From Dorea_A sp016295505 (GTDB lineage Bacteria > Bacillota > Clostridia > Lachnospirales > Lachnospiraceae): 64,000 nucleotides of DNA. Under the pieces are notes generated by a model, which saw nothing but the letters and a program-made list of their open reading frames with translations, was not told the origin of the DNA and did no database searches. Location of the stretch: NCBI RefSeq assembly GCF_039832105.1, contig NZ_JBDOHS010000002.1:124001-188000 (forward strand), read 5' to 3'. This document shows positions 41,976 to 52,064 of this stretch, one piece after another; the stretch's first letter is position 1, and each line of letters starts with the position of its first letter. Position numbers and translations under genes: made by a program.

Positions 41976-44204
41976 CTAAAATATATTCATTGGGTTAAAA
42001 TCAAACTGAATTCTCAGCGATGCAAATCCCCGATTAATCTCTATATAACGCTCCATCTGATTCTTAGTCTCCATAAGAACCTGATACTCTTCACACTTCA
42101 GATAGAGTACCAGACGATAGACATCATTTACCCTGCCTACATAAGGCCTTGCCGGTCCGATGATCTGAATCTGCCGGTTACGGTCAATATGACTCACATA
42201 TTTTTTCAGGTACTCTGCCGCCAGCTCAAGCTGTTCCTCATCTGCACCTGTCATTAATACTGCCAGAAGCTGAGAGACCGGCGGATAACCCATCAGTTCC
42301 CGGTACCGCATCTCTTCTTCATAGAACCCTTCGTAATCCTGCTTTGCTGCCATCTGTATGCTGTAATGCTCCGGATTATACGACTGTATCACCACTTCTC
42401 CCGGCCGATTCCCCCTGCCGGCTCTTCCGGCCGCCTGTGTCAGAAGCTGAAAGGTACGTTCTCCCGACCGGTAATCATCTGCGTACAAAGACATATCCGC
42501 CGCAAGGATTCCAACCAGCGTAACATTCGGAAAATCGTGGCCTTTTACGATCATCTGTGTTCCGATCAGAACATCCGCTTCTTCACTTGCAAAGGATTCC
42601 AGTATCTGTTCATGTCCTTCCTTTGTTCTGGTGGTGTCCATATCCATACGAAGCACTCTCGCTTCCGGAAATTCCCTTTTCACCAGATCTTCAATCTGCT
42701 GTGTTCCTGCCCGGAATCCACCAATGTAAGAAGATCCGCATGAGGGGCACCTGGATACAGACGGCATCTCATATCCACAATAATGGCATACCATCTTTCC
42801 TCCCCGATGTGCAGATAAAGACACATCACAATGAGGACATTTTACTACATATCCACAGGCTCTGCAAGAAACAAACCCCGCATATCCTCTGCGGTTCAAA
42901 AACAGCATGATCTGTTCCTTCTTCTGCAGCCTCTCACGCATCATCTCCTTCAGACGATCTCCCAGTATCGACCGGTTCCCACGTTTCAGTTCTTCTCTCA
43001 TATCCGTAATATAGACCTGCGGCAAATGTGTATTTCCTGCTCTTTCCGTCAGTTTCAGCATCTGATACTTTCCACACTGACATGCATAGAAAGCTTCCAG
43101 TGAAGGCGTTGCTGAGCCAAGCACTACACTTGCGCCTTCCATTTCGGCACGTCTGATCGCAGTTTCCCTTGCATGATACCTCGGCACCTGCTCACTTTTG
43201 TAAGCACCCTCCTGCTCCTCGTCGATCACGATCAGACCCAGATTGGAAAATGGTGTAAATAGCGCTGACCTTGGCCCGATCATCACATCCACCTCTTCTG
43301 CCTTCACACGTTCGATCTGATCATAGCGTTCTCCCTGTGACATCCTGGAATTGAGAACAGACACACGATCCCCGAAACGACTGTAAAAACGCATGACTGT
43401 CTGATACGTCAGCGCGATCTCCGGAATCAGAACGATCACCTGCTTTCCCTGCCTCAGCACCTCAGCAATCATCTCCATATAGACCTCTGTCTTACCGCTT
43501 CCGGTTACTCCGTATAAAAGATACGTATCCCGGACTCCCGCGCGATAGTCTTCCCGGAACCGCTCCATCGCATGGATCTGTTCCTTTGTATGGACATATT
43601 TCTTCTGTTCTCTTTTTCTGTAATGAATCGGATTACGGTATGTCTTTTCAGATTCCAACGCCAGAACCTTCTGCTCTTCCAGTGCTCTTACCACGGATCT
43701 CGTCACATTCAACTTCCGAATCATCAGATCATAATCCTGTTCCGGCTGTTCCAGAAGCGCTGCCAGAAGTCTTGCTCTCGCTTTCTGATTCTTATGAAGA
43801 TAAATATCCAGCTGTCTTTTCCCCTCTTCCTCATCCAAAAGAAGCCGAAGACGCCGTTTTTCTCTGACTTTTTCTTCTTTTTTAATTGGCAGCACCGTTT
43901 TCAATGCCTGAATCATCGTTCCGCCATAATACTCTTTCATCCACGCAGCAAGGGCTACCAGTTTCGCTTCTATCGCAACGCTCTTTTCAGCGACCTTCAG
44001 GATCTCTTTCATTCTGGCAGTGTCATACTCCGTGCTTTCCGAAAAGCCCACAACGTATCCTCTGGTCTCTTTATTGCTTCTCCCAAAAGGAACAACAACT
44101 TCCGTACCAACCTTAAGCATCCCCTCCAACTGAGAGGGGATGCGATATTGAAATATCTTATCTAATTTTTCGTGCGTAATATCGATAATAATATCAGCGT
44201 ACAT
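41976..44204 (-). CDS. priA: Primosomal protein N' (PriA helicase)
   Basis: The 742-aa protein has an N-terminal DNA-binding domain, Walker A GVTGSGKTEVYMEMI, motif II IVIDEEQEGAYKSEQ and RYHARETAIRRA. Two zinc clusters follow (CRACGYVVKCPHC and CHYCGYEMPSVSRCPSCGSSY), and the helicase motif QAAGRAGRGNRPG. PriA restarts stalled forks. Motif II reads DEEQ rather than the DEEH of E. coli PriA. It overlaps murE by 11 bp, so the operon continues without a gap. Confidence 0.96.
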   Translation of the reverse strand: MYADIIIDITHEKLDKIFQYRIPSQLEGMLKVGTEVVVPFGRSNKETRGYVVGFSESTEYDTARMKEILKVAEKSVAIEAKLVALAAWMKEYYGGTMIQALKTVLPIKKEEKVREKRRLRLLLDEEEGKRQLDIYLHKNQKARARLLAALLEQPEQDYDLMIRKLNVTRSVVRALEEQKVLALESEKTYRNPIHYRKREQKKYVHTKEQIHAMERFREDYRAGVRDTYLLYGVTGSGKTEVYMEMIAEVLRQGKQVIVLIPEIALTYQTVMRFYSRFGDRVSVLNSRMSQGERYDQIERVKAEEVDVMIGPRSALFTPFSNLGLIVIDEEQEGAYKSEQVPRYHARETAIRRAEMEGASVVLGSATPSLEAFYACQCGKYQMLKLTERAGNTHLPQVYITDMREELKRGNRSILGDRLKEMMRERLQKKEQIMLFLNRRGYAGFVSCRACGYVVKCPHCDVSLSAHRGGKMVCHYCGYEMPSVSRCPSCGSSYIGGFRAGTQQIEDLVKREFPEARVLRMDMDTTRTKEGHEQILESFASEEADVLIGTQMIVKGHDFPNVTLVGILAADMSLYADDYRSGERTFQLLTQAAGRAGRGNRPGEVVIQSYNPEHYSIQMAAKQDYEGFYEEEMRYRELMGYPPVSQLLAVLMTGADEEQLELAAEYLKKYVSHIDRNRQIQIIGPARPYVGRVNDVYRLVLYLKCEEYQVLMETKNQMERYIEINRGFASLRIQFDFNPMNIF

Positions 44205-45660
44205 GTAACTCCTCTAATACTTCCTGAATCAGGACTCTTTCGTCCATATCATATTTTACTCCCTTGATCTCCTGATATGTCTCGTGTCCTTTGCCGGCCA
44301 GGATAATGACGTCTCCCGGCTGCCCGTGTTCAATCGCATACTTGATTGCTTCTTTTCTGTCACAGATCGCAATATAGGATCCATCCGTCTTTTCCATTCC
44401 GATAATAATATCATCTATGATTGCCTGCGGCTCTTCAAATCTCGGATTATCCGATGTGATGATCGTAAAGTCAGACAGACGTCCGGCAACTTCTCCCATC
44501 TCATAACGTCGTGTCTTCGAGCGGTTACCTCCGCACCCGAATACGGTGACGATTCTCTCCGGATGGTAATCTCTGAGTGTCAGAAGAAGGCTCTCCAGAG
44601 CCATTGCATTGTGTGCATAATCGATCATCAGCGTAAAATCATCAGACACCTTGATCATCTCGATCCTGCCTTTTACTTTTGCCACCTTCAGTGCCTGCTG
44701 AATATGATCCTCCGGCACTGCAAAATGTCTGCAGACTGCAATTGCGGTCAGAGAATTATACACGCTGAAATCTCCGGGTATGTCAATCTCTACATCAAAA
44801 TCCATAAGTCCATTTACATGATACTTTACTCCCAGATACCCCGGTCTTGAAATGTGTTCTACATTTGTCGCACGAAGATCTGCCTTTTCAGAGAATCCAA
44901 AGGTCTCCACCTGACAGGTGGCTCCCCGGAACACATCTTCATACCACGGATCATCCACATTGGCAATTCCGATCCTGCATTGTCTGAACAGAAGTCCTTT
45001 ACAACGCTTATAATCCTCAAAATCTTTATGTTCATTCGGTCCGATATGATCTTCTCCAAGGTTCGTAAAGATTCCGATCTCAAACGGGATTCCGGCTGTT
45101 CTGTGCAGCATCAGTCCCTGCGAGGACACTTCCATTACAACGCTGTCACATCCGGCATCTACCATCTGTGCAAAATACTTCTGGATCGTATAGGACTCCG
45201 GAGTTGTATTATTGGCCGGAATCGTTTTATCTCCGATGATGGCTTCGATCGTACCGATCAGTCCTACTTTATGTCCGACTCCTTCAAGAATGGACTTTAC
45301 CATATAAGTTGTCGTCGTCTTTCCCTTGGTTCCCGTAATTCCGATGACTTTCAGCTTCTCTGCCGGATATCCGAAGTATGCACACGACATCAGTGCAAGC
45401 GCATAACGGGTATCTTCCACACGGATCACCGTAAGATCTTCCGGTGCCTCCACATCCTTTTCCACGATCACTGCCGCTGCTCCTTTGTCCGCGACCTCCT
45501 GCACATAAGCATGTCCGTCAGACACTGCTCCGCTGATACACACAAACACACTTCCGTCTGTCACTTTCCGTGAGTCATTGATCAGCTCCGTGATCTCAAT
45601 ATCATCCTTTCCCTGTATTACTTCATATTGTAAACGTTCTAACAACTGAGTTAACTTCAT
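44194..45660 (-). CDS. murE: UDP-MurNAc-tripeptide synthetase, meso-DAP type
   Basis: The 488-aa protein has the Mur ligase pattern: ITGTKGKTTTTYMVKSIL, NNTTPESYTIQKYF, VMEVSSQGLMLHR, and KGRIEMIK. The DNPRFEEP motif near residue 405 is the meso-diaminopimelate-specific form; lysine-type MurE usually has DNPA. So the cell wall is probably meso-DAP type. It adds the third residue to UDP-MurNAc-L-Ala-D-Glu. It begins the minus-strand housekeeping operon; its promoter lies in the gap shared with pepT. Confidence 0.95.
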   Translation of the reverse strand: MKLTQLLERLQYEVIQGKDDIEITELINDSRKVTDGSVFVCISGAVSDGHAYVQEVADKGAAAVIVEKDVEAPEDLTVIRVEDTRYALALMSCAYFGYPAEKLKVIGITGTKGKTTTTYMVKSILEGVGHKVGLIGTIEAIIGDKTIPANNTTPESYTIQKYFAQMVDAGCDSVVMEVSSQGLMLHRTAGIPFEIGIFTNLGEDHIGPNEHKDFEDYKRCKGLLFRQCRIGIANVDDPWYEDVFRGATCQVETFGFSEKADLRATNVEHISRPGYLGVKYHVNGLMDFDVEIDIPGDFSVYNSLTAIAVCRHFAVPEDHIQQALKVAKVKGRIEMIKVSDDFTLMIDYAHNAMALESLLLTLRDYHPERIVTVFGCGGNRSKTRRYEMGEVAGRLSDFTIITSDNPRFEEPQAIIDDIIIGMEKTDGSYIAICDRKEAIKYAIEHGQPGDVIILAGKGHETYQEIKGVKYDMDERVLIQEVLEELHVR

Positions 45661-45816
45661 CGCATCATGCCTCCTTCGTTATCGAATCATTTGCTTCGCT
45701 GTAACACTTCGCAATATTCTTTTTACAGTATATCATCATTTCTTTGTGCAGCAAAGAAAAAATTGTGCTATAGTATTATGAGAAAAACAATTATACATGA
45801 AAAGGGGAATGTTACT

Positions 45817-47034
45817 ATGAAAGCTTATGAAAGATTACTAAAATATGTAGTCATCCGTACACCAAGTGATGAAAACAGTGATACGGTACCTTCATCCCAA
45901 TGCCAGTTTGATCTGGCAAAAGTCCTGGAAGCAGAGATGAAAGAACTGGGACTTACAGACGTCTTCCTGGACGACCAGTGTTATCTGTATGGAAAACTTC
46001 CTGCAACCGAAGGCTATGAAGACAAACCGGTCATCGGATTTATTGCTCATATGGATACCGTATCCGACTTCTGTGATCACGACATCAAACCAGTCATCAC
46101 AGAAAACTATGACGGAGAAGAACTGGCTCTTGGGGACAGCGGAATCAGCTTAAGCCCGGAGACCTTTGCTCACCTGAAGGATCTGAAAGGACAGACACTC
46201 ATTACTTCTGACGGAACCACCGTGCTTGGAGCCGATGACAAGGCCGGTATTGCCGAGATTCTTACAATGATCGAGCGTTTGCAGAACGAAAATATCCCAC
46301 ACGGTCCACTGCGTGTTGCATTTACTCCGGATGAAGAGATCGGTACCGGCGCATCTCACTTTGATGTAGAGCGTTTCAACGCTGACTATGCATACACACT
46401 GGACGGAAGTACAGAGGGCGAGATTCAGTACGAGAACTTCAATGCCTGCAAGGCAGATTTCCACATCAAGGGATTCAATGTTCATCCTGGTACTTCCAAG
46501 GATACCATGATCAATGCAAGCCTTGTTGCCATGGAGATCAACTCTATGCTTCCGGGTATGGAAACACCACGCGGAACCGAGGATTACGAAGGTTTCTATC
46601 ATCTGACAAGTATGAACGGTGAAGTTGGAGAAGCAACTCTGAATTATATTGTAAGAGATCATGACAAGAACTTCTTTGAAGCGAGAAAGCGCACACTCAG
46701 ACTGATCGAGAAAGACATGAATGAGAAATGGGGCGAAGGCACCGTAACTCTCACCATTACGGATCAGTATAAGAACATGGCAGAGATTATCGCAGACTGC
46801 ATGCATCTGGTTGACAATGCAAAAACTGCCTGCGAAAAAGCCGATGTTGCACCGCTGGTAATCCCAATCCGTGGCGGCACAGACGGATGCCAGTTAAGCT
46901 TCAAGGGTCTTCCTTGTCCGAATCTCGGAACCGGCGGACACGCTTACCATGGCCCATATGAGCACATTACCGTTGAAGGCATGGATAAGAGTGTAGACGT
47001 TATTACAGAACTCGTAAAATTATACGCTGAATAA
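45817..47034 (+). CDS. pepT: Peptidase T (tripeptide aminopeptidase)
   Basis: From ATG 45817 (AAAGGGGA upstream) the protein has 405 residues. The zinc sites are FIAHMDTVSDF, LGADDKAGIAEIL, TPDEEIGTG and GTGGHAYHGPYEHI. PepT removes the N-terminal residue from tripeptides in the cytoplasm. It is divergent from murE. An upstream reading from 45667 has a cysteine-rich segment unlike PepT and no ribosome site. Confidence 0.96.
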   Translation: MKAYERLLKYVVIRTPSDENSDTVPSSQCQFDLAKVLEAEMKELGLTDVFLDDQCYLYGKLPATEGYEDKPVIGFIAHMDTVSDFCDHDIKPVITENYDGEELALGDSGISLSPETFAHLKDLKGQTLITSDGTTVLGADDKAGIAEILTMIERLQNENIPHGPLRVAFTPDEEIGTGASHFDVERFNADYAYTLDGSTEGEIQYENFNACKADFHIKGFNVHPGTSKDTMINASLVAMEINSMLPGMETPRGTEDYEGFYHLTSMNGEVGEATLNYIVRDHDKNFFEARKRTLRLIEKDMNEKWGEGTVTLTITDQYKNMAEIIADCMHLVDNAKTACEKADVAPLVIPIRGGTDGCQLSFKGLPCPNLGTGGHAYHGPYEHITVEGMDKSVDVITELVKLYAE

Positions 47035-47051
47035 AATCATTTCTATTACAT

Positions 47052-47122
47052 AACAAAGGGACTGCTGCAACATATAGAATACTCCCTATGAGCTTTCTAC
47101 ATCTGCGACAGTCCCTCATTAC
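47052..47122. terminator. Inverted repeat after pepT, likely terminator region
   Basis: AGGGACTGCTGCA and TGCGACAGTCCCT form an imperfect stem between the convergent pepT and YitT genes. The following T run is weak on both strands, so this could be a terminator or merely a dyad. Confidence 0.45.
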
Positions 47123-47159
47123 GTATACATTTTCCAAAATCACACAGACCGATCAGTGA

Positions 47160-48029
47160 TCAGATCTCCGAGATTTCTTCTTTGAACCCTTCTCCCACTA
47201 CTTCATTGGATTCCATAATGATTGTAAATGCTTTCGGATCTATTTCATGTACCATTTTTTTGATGGTATACATCTGCTTGTTATTGCAGGCGCACATCAC
47301 TACATCCTTTGGCTGTTTCGAGTAGCTTCCCACTCCCTTCAGGATAGTAGAACCTCTTCCGGAATATTCATCAATCCGCTTTGCGACTTCCTCTCCATGC
47401 TCCGTCACGATCAGTGTCATCTTTCCTTCATCAATTCCGTACATGATCCGGTCCATAACGATCGCCATCAGATAGGTTACGATAATACCGTATATCAGTC
47501 CATCTACATCTTTAAATACCAATATGGTTCCCAGGATAATCGTACACATATCCAGTCCAAATGTAATAATTCCCAGTGTAATATGTGGCTTCACTTTTTT
47601 GATTGCAACACTGATAAAGTCCTGACCGCCGGTGGAGGAGCCCCTCATAAAGATGATGGCGTAGCCTGCGCCCGCCAGTATCCCCATACAGAGTGCAGCC
47701 AGAAACCGGCTTCCCTCATAGACCGGAAACAGAGGCGCTACATAATCCATAAAGAAAGATGATATGATCATCGATTTTACAGACTTCAGGAAAAACTGTT
47801 TCCCCAGGAATTTATAGCAGAAGATCGACACCGGAACATTCAACAGAATTGTTCCCGCACCGACCGGAAGTCCAAACAAGTGATACAAAATTATCGCGAT
47901 CCCCGAAAAACCTGCAACCGGAAAGTTCGCATGCAATGCAAAATTATATACACCTACCGCAATCAGGATACTTGCCCCAATATCTACAAGTATGTCAATC
48001 ATTACCTCTTTCCAATTCATTGTCTTCAT
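47160..48029 (-). CDS. YitT-family membrane protein
   Basis: The 289-aa protein has an N-terminal membrane part with five to six hydrophobic segments (ILIAVGVYNFALHANFPVAG, GILAGAGYAIIFMRGSSTGG). A cytoplasmic C-terminal domain (DUF2179-type) ends VMCACNNKQMYTIKKMVHEI. YitT proteins are widespread in Firmicutes with no settled function. A consensus promoter reaching into the 3' end of dinB provides separate transcription. Confidence 0.9.
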   Translation of the reverse strand: MKTMNWKEVMIDILVDIGASILIAVGVYNFALHANFPVAGFSGIAIILYHLFGLPVGAGTILLNVPVSIFCYKFLGKQFFLKSVKSMIISSFFMDYVAPLFPVYEGSRFLAALCMGILAGAGYAIIFMRGSSTGGQDFISVAIKKVKPHITLGIITFGLDMCTIILGTILVFKDVDGLIYGIIVTYLMAIVMDRIMYGIDEGKMTLIVTEHGEEVAKRIDEYSGRGSTILKGVGSYSKQPKDVVMCACNNKQMYTIKKMVHEIDPKAFTIIMESNEVVGEGFKEEISEI

Positions 48030-48141
48030 ACCAATTCCACTCCTTTACCCGACTGATTATCAAATCTCTTTTTTCCCCAATGCACAAAAAAACAGCCGCA
48101 AACTATATATAATATAATCCGCAACTGCTCTTATGTGATTA

Positions 48142-48170
48142 AGTATAGCTACAATTAATTTACTTGTCAA
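48142..48170 (-). promoter_or_regulatory. Promoter of the YitT gene
   Basis: On the minus strand TTGACA (48165-48170) and TATACT (48142-48147) are 17 bp apart. The -35 overlaps the last codons of dinB. It lies 113 bp before the YitT start. Confidence 0.75.
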
Positions 48171-49368
48171 GGGGTGATTTTCCAGGGCCCTTCGTCACAA
48201 TGTCTGTGCCGTATTTTCCCCGGATCTTTTCCAGTGCCGCATTCAACTGCCGCTTTTTCTTTCGTTTTTCTTCCGGCTCAAATTCCATGTCAAACAGACT
48301 CAGCTGTTCCGGTTCTCCTTCTTCTGAAAGTTTGGAACTGCGGATCCCCAAAAGTCGGATCGGTTCCCGATTCCACAACTCCCGGAAAAGTACCACTGAT
48401 ATTTCATAGATATCTGCATCCTGATTGGTTGGACGTTCAATCTGTTTTTGATGCGAAACACTGTCAAATGTATGATACTTGATCTCAACGCTTAACATTC
48501 CCGCCTTCTGCCCTGCTTTTCTCAGTCTGCCTCCCACACTGGCTGCCAGTTCTTTCAATACGGCTTTTGCTTCCTCTTCCGTAACCACATCTTTTGGCAG
48601 TGTCGTAGAATTACCGATTCCTTTTGCCTCCGCCTTTTCCGTCTCTACCATCGAATGATCGATCCCATTGGCGAATTCCCACAGTTTTCTGCCATGGCTC
48701 TTCAGATGCAGTTCCAGTATCACAGGATCCGTATGGGCCAGATCCCCGATTGTAAGAATCTCCAGCTTCTGCAGCGTCTCTACACTGGAGCGGCCTGCCA
48801 TATAGAGCTCCCCAATCGGAAGCGGCCACATCTTTTCCGGAATTTCTTCCGGAAATAATGTATGTACTTTATTCGGCTTTTCAAAATCAGATGCCATCTT
48901 CGCCAGAAGCTTATTACAGGATATACCGATATTTACCGTAAATCCAAATCTCCGATACACTTCATTCTTGATCTCCAGTGCGCCTTCCACAGGCGAATGA
49001 AACCGTCCAGCAATCCCGGTAAAATCCATATAGCACTCATCCACGCTTACCTGTTCGATCCGGTCTGTATAGCTTCGAAGGAAATCCATCAGCTTCTCAC
49101 TGTATTGATGGTACAGCTTATGATCCGGCGGCTCCATCCGAAGATTCGGACACTTACGAAAAGCATTCACAACAGGTTCCCCCGTGTGAATGCCGTATTT
49201 TTTCGCCGGAATGGACTTCGCCAGCACCACACCATGGCGGGACTTCTGGTCCCCGCCGATAATCGCAGGTATGGTACGGATGTCCACTTCGGCTCCGTGT
49301 TTCAATTGTTCTACTGCCGTCCAGCTAAGATAAGCGGAATTAACATCGATATGAAATATTATTGACAC
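48160..49368 (-). CDS. dinB: DNA polymerase IV (Y family)
   Basis: The 402-aa protein starts MSIIFHIDVNSAYLSWTAVE with the palm Asp. It has SRHGVVLAKSIPAKKYGI, QVSVDECYMDFTG with Asp/Glu metal ligands, VNIGISCNKLLAKMASDFEK and GIGNSTTLPKD in the little-finger region. Y-family polymerases copy damaged DNA. It overlaps the clpB stop by 10 bp, so it may be read through from the heat-shock gene. No LexA box is evident in front. Confidence 0.94.
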   Translation of the reverse strand: MSIIFHIDVNSAYLSWTAVEQLKHGAEVDIRTIPAIIGGDQKSRHGVVLAKSIPAKKYGIHTGEPVVNAFRKCPNLRMEPPDHKLYHQYSEKLMDFLRSYTDRIEQVSVDECYMDFTGIAGRFHSPVEGALEIKNEVYRRFGFTVNIGISCNKLLAKMASDFEKPNKVHTLFPEEIPEKMWPLPIGELYMAGRSSVETLQKLEILTIGDLAHTDPVILELHLKSHGRKLWEFANGIDHSMVETEKAEAKGIGNSTTLPKDVVTEEEAKAVLKELAASVGGRLRKAGQKAGMLSVEIKYHTFDSVSHQKQIERPTNQDADIYEISVVLFRELWNREPIRLLGIRSSKLSEEGEPEQLSLFDMEFEPEEKRKKKRQLNAALEKIRGKYGTDIVTKGPGKSPLDK

Positions 49369-51953
49369 ACGCTCTGACTCCTTGCTACAAGCTTTCCGTC
49401 TTCCACGTCTATTACGATCATATCTTCTGCTCCTACATCTCCCTGAAGCATCAGCTTTGCGGCCAGTGTCTCTACATGCTTCTGCAGGTAACGTTTCAGA
49501 GGCCTTGCTCCGTAGGTCGGATCATAACCGCCTTCCACCACATAATTCTTTGCGGCGTCTGTCAGGAATACCGAGATCTCCTTATCGGCAAGACGTTTAT
49601 TGACATCTGCTATTAATAAGTCAATAATGTCATAAATATTGTCTTTCGTCAATGGTTTGAACATAATCGTCTCATCCAGACGGTTCAGGAATTCCGGTCG
49701 GAAGTGTGCCCGAAGATCTTCCATGACCGCCTTCTGACTTGCTTCACTGATATTGCCGCAGTCATCAATTCCATCAAGCAGATAAGAAGAGCCGATATTG
49801 GAAGTCATGATCAGGATCGTATTCTTAAAATCTACCGTCCGGCCCTGCGAATCGGTGATTCGCCCGTCATCCAGTACCTGAAGCAATACGTTGAATACAT
49901 CCGGATGTGCTTTTTCAATCTCATCAAATAATACAACAGAATACGGTTTTCTTCTGACTGCTTCCGTCAGCTGTCCACCTTCATCATATCCGACATATCC
50001 CGGAGGCGCTCCGATCAGCCGGGACACGGAATACTTCTCCATGTACTCACTCATATCGATACGCACCATATTGTTTTCATCGTCAAAAAGGCTTGCTGCC
50101 AGTGCTTTTGCAAGCTCTGTCTTACCCACACCGGTTGGTCCGAGGAAGAGGAAGGAACCGATCGGCTTTGTCGGATCTTTGATACCGGCTTTGGATCGAA
50201 TGATCGCTTCCGTTACCAGCTCGACACCTTCATCCTGCCCAATGACCCGCTTATGAAGCTCTTCTGCCAGATGAAGTGTCTTGCTCCGCTCGCTTTCATT
50301 CAGCTTTGCAACCGGAATTCCCGTCCAGCGGGATACGATCCGCCCGATCTCATCATCCGTTACACTTTCATGTACCAGTGACAGATCTTCATCCTTTACC
50401 TTATCCTCTTCTGCCTCCAGCTGTTTCTGCAGTTGCGGAAGTCTTCCGTACTGCAGCTCTGCCGCCTTTTCCAGATCATAGGAATGCTGTGCTTTTTCAA
50501 TCTCTTTGTTCACCTGTTCTATCTCTTCACGCAGCTTCTGAACACGTTCAATTCCGACTTTTTCATTGTCCCACTGTGCTTTCTTTCCGGCAAATTCTTC
50601 TCGGAGTTCTGCCAGCTCCTGCTGCAGATGTTCCAGCCTTTCTTTGCTCAGACGGTCGTCCTCCTTCTTCAGTGCCGCCTCTTCAATCTCAAGCTGCATG
50701 ATCTTGCGCTGCAGCTCATCCATCTCTGCCGGCATGGAATCAAGCTCCGTCTTAACCAGTGCACATGCCTCATCTACCAGGTCGATCGCTTTATCCGGAA
50801 GGAAACGGTCTGAGATATATCGATCTGACAATGTCGCGGCTGCTACCAGTGCCCCATCGGTAATCTTCACCCCATGGAACACCTCATACCGCTCTTTCAG
50901 ACCACGCAGAATAGAAATGGAATCTTCCACCGTCGGCTCATCTACCTGAACCGGCTGGAACCGACGCTCCAGTGCTGCATCTTTTTCAATATATTTTCGG
51001 TATTCGTCCAGTGTAGTCGCCCCGATACAGTGAAGCTCTCCTCTTGCCAGCATTGGCTTGAGCATATTTCCTGCATCCATGGCACCGTCCGTCTTTCCCG
51101 CACCAACAATCGTATGCAGTTCATCAATAAACAGGATAATTCTTCCAGCGCTGTTTTTCACTTCTTCCAGAACTGCTTTCAGACGCTCTTCAAATTCACC
51201 CCTATACTTCGCACCTGCTACCAGGGCGCCCATATCCAGGGAAAAGATCGTCTTTTCCTTCAGTCCTTCCGGCACATCTCCGCGCACGATACGCTGAGCC
51301 AGACCTTCCACAACCGCGGTTTTTCCGACGCCGGGCTCTCCGATCAGAACCGGATTATTCTTTGTCTTACGGGAAAGTATCCGTATGATATTACGAATCT
51401 CTGAATCACGGCCGATCACCGGATCCAGCTTCTGGTCTCTGGCACGTTCTACCAGATCAATTCCGTATTTATTCAGGGTATCATAGGTCGCTTCCGGATT
51501 ATCACTGGTGACCCGCTGATTGCCACGAACCGTGGATAATGCCTGCAGGAATCCCTCGCGGCTGATTCCCATTTCCCGGAATATCGTTTTCATCTCTCTG
51601 CTCGCGTATTTCAAGATGGAGAGGAAGAGATGTTCTACCGAAACATATTCATCCCCCATCTGTTTTGCCTCATCTTCCGCATGTACCAGAGCATTATTCA
51701 GATCCTGACCAACATACTGCTGACCTCCCTGGACCTTCGGGCGCTTCCGAATCGCTTCCTCCACACGATTGATCACGATATTCTTGTCGAGTCCCATTTT
51801 TTCCATCAGTTTCGCGATCAGACTGTCATCCTGAGTCAGCAACGCATAAAGCAGGTGCTCCTGTGCAATCTCCTGGTTGCCATAGTCCATTGCAATGCGC
51901 TCACAGTCCTGAACAGCCTGTAATGATTTTTGCGTAAATTTATTTATATTCAT
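49359..51953 (-). CDS. clpB: ATP-dependent disaggregase ClpB
   Basis: From the ATG at 51951-51953 (AAAGGAGG upstream) the protein has 864 residues. It has two N-terminal Clp repeats, NBD1 with GEPGVGKTAVVEGLA and IILFIDELHTIVG, a long coiled-coil middle domain (about 395-530), and NBD2 with GPTGVGKTELAKALA, VLFDEIEKAHPDVF and the Arg finger region. ClpB with DnaK/DnaJ rescues aggregated proteins. A CIRCE element overlaps its promoter, so HrcA control is expected. This is the disaggregase type, not ClpC, because of the long middle domain. Confidence 0.97.
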   Translation of the reverse strand: MNINKFTQKSLQAVQDCERIAMDYGNQEIAQEHLLYALLTQDDSLIAKLMEKMGLDKNIVINRVEEAIRKRPKVQGGQQYVGQDLNNALVHAEDEAKQMGDEYVSVEHLFLSILKYASREMKTIFREMGISREGFLQALSTVRGNQRVTSDNPEATYDTLNKYGIDLVERARDQKLDPVIGRDSEIRNIIRILSRKTKNNPVLIGEPGVGKTAVVEGLAQRIVRGDVPEGLKEKTIFSLDMGALVAGAKYRGEFEERLKAVLEEVKNSAGRIILFIDELHTIVGAGKTDGAMDAGNMLKPMLARGELHCIGATTLDEYRKYIEKDAALERRFQPVQVDEPTVEDSISILRGLKERYEVFHGVKITDGALVAAATLSDRYISDRFLPDKAIDLVDEACALVKTELDSMPAEMDELQRKIMQLEIEEAALKKEDDRLSKERLEHLQQELAELREEFAGKKAQWDNEKVGIERVQKLREEIEQVNKEIEKAQHSYDLEKAAELQYGRLPQLQKQLEAEEDKVKDEDLSLVHESVTDDEIGRIVSRWTGIPVAKLNESERSKTLHLAEELHKRVIGQDEGVELVTEAIIRSKAGIKDPTKPIGSFLFLGPTGVGKTELAKALAASLFDDENNMVRIDMSEYMEKYSVSRLIGAPPGYVGYDEGGQLTEAVRRKPYSVVLFDEIEKAHPDVFNVLLQVLDDGRITDSQGRTVDFKNTILIMTSNIGSSYLLDGIDDCGNISEASQKAVMEDLRAHFRPEFLNRLDETIMFKPLTKDNIYDIIDLLIADVNKRLADKEISVFLTDAAKNYVVEGGYDPTYGARPLKRYLQKHVETLAAKLMLQGDVGAEDMIVIDVEDGKLVARSQSVCQ

Positions 51954-51998
51954 ATAGACAACCTCCTTTGATATCATTGTGTTCTATTTACGATATAA

Positions 51999-52041
51999 CA
52001 ATACATCGTTTTGTTAGCACTGTCAAGTGGTGAGTGCTAAT
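51999..52041 (-). promoter_or_regulatory. clpB promoter overlapped by CIRCE operator
   Basis: On the plus strand TTAGCACTG-N9-GAGTGCTAA at 52015-52041 fits the CIRCE consensus TTAGCACTC-N9-GAGTGCTAA with one mismatch. The minus-strand promoter TTGACA (52022-52027) - 17 bp - TATTGT (51999-52004) lies in it. HrcA should repress clpB. Confidence 0.92.
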
Positions 52042-52064
52042 TTTCTGAAAATGAATAAGAAAAA

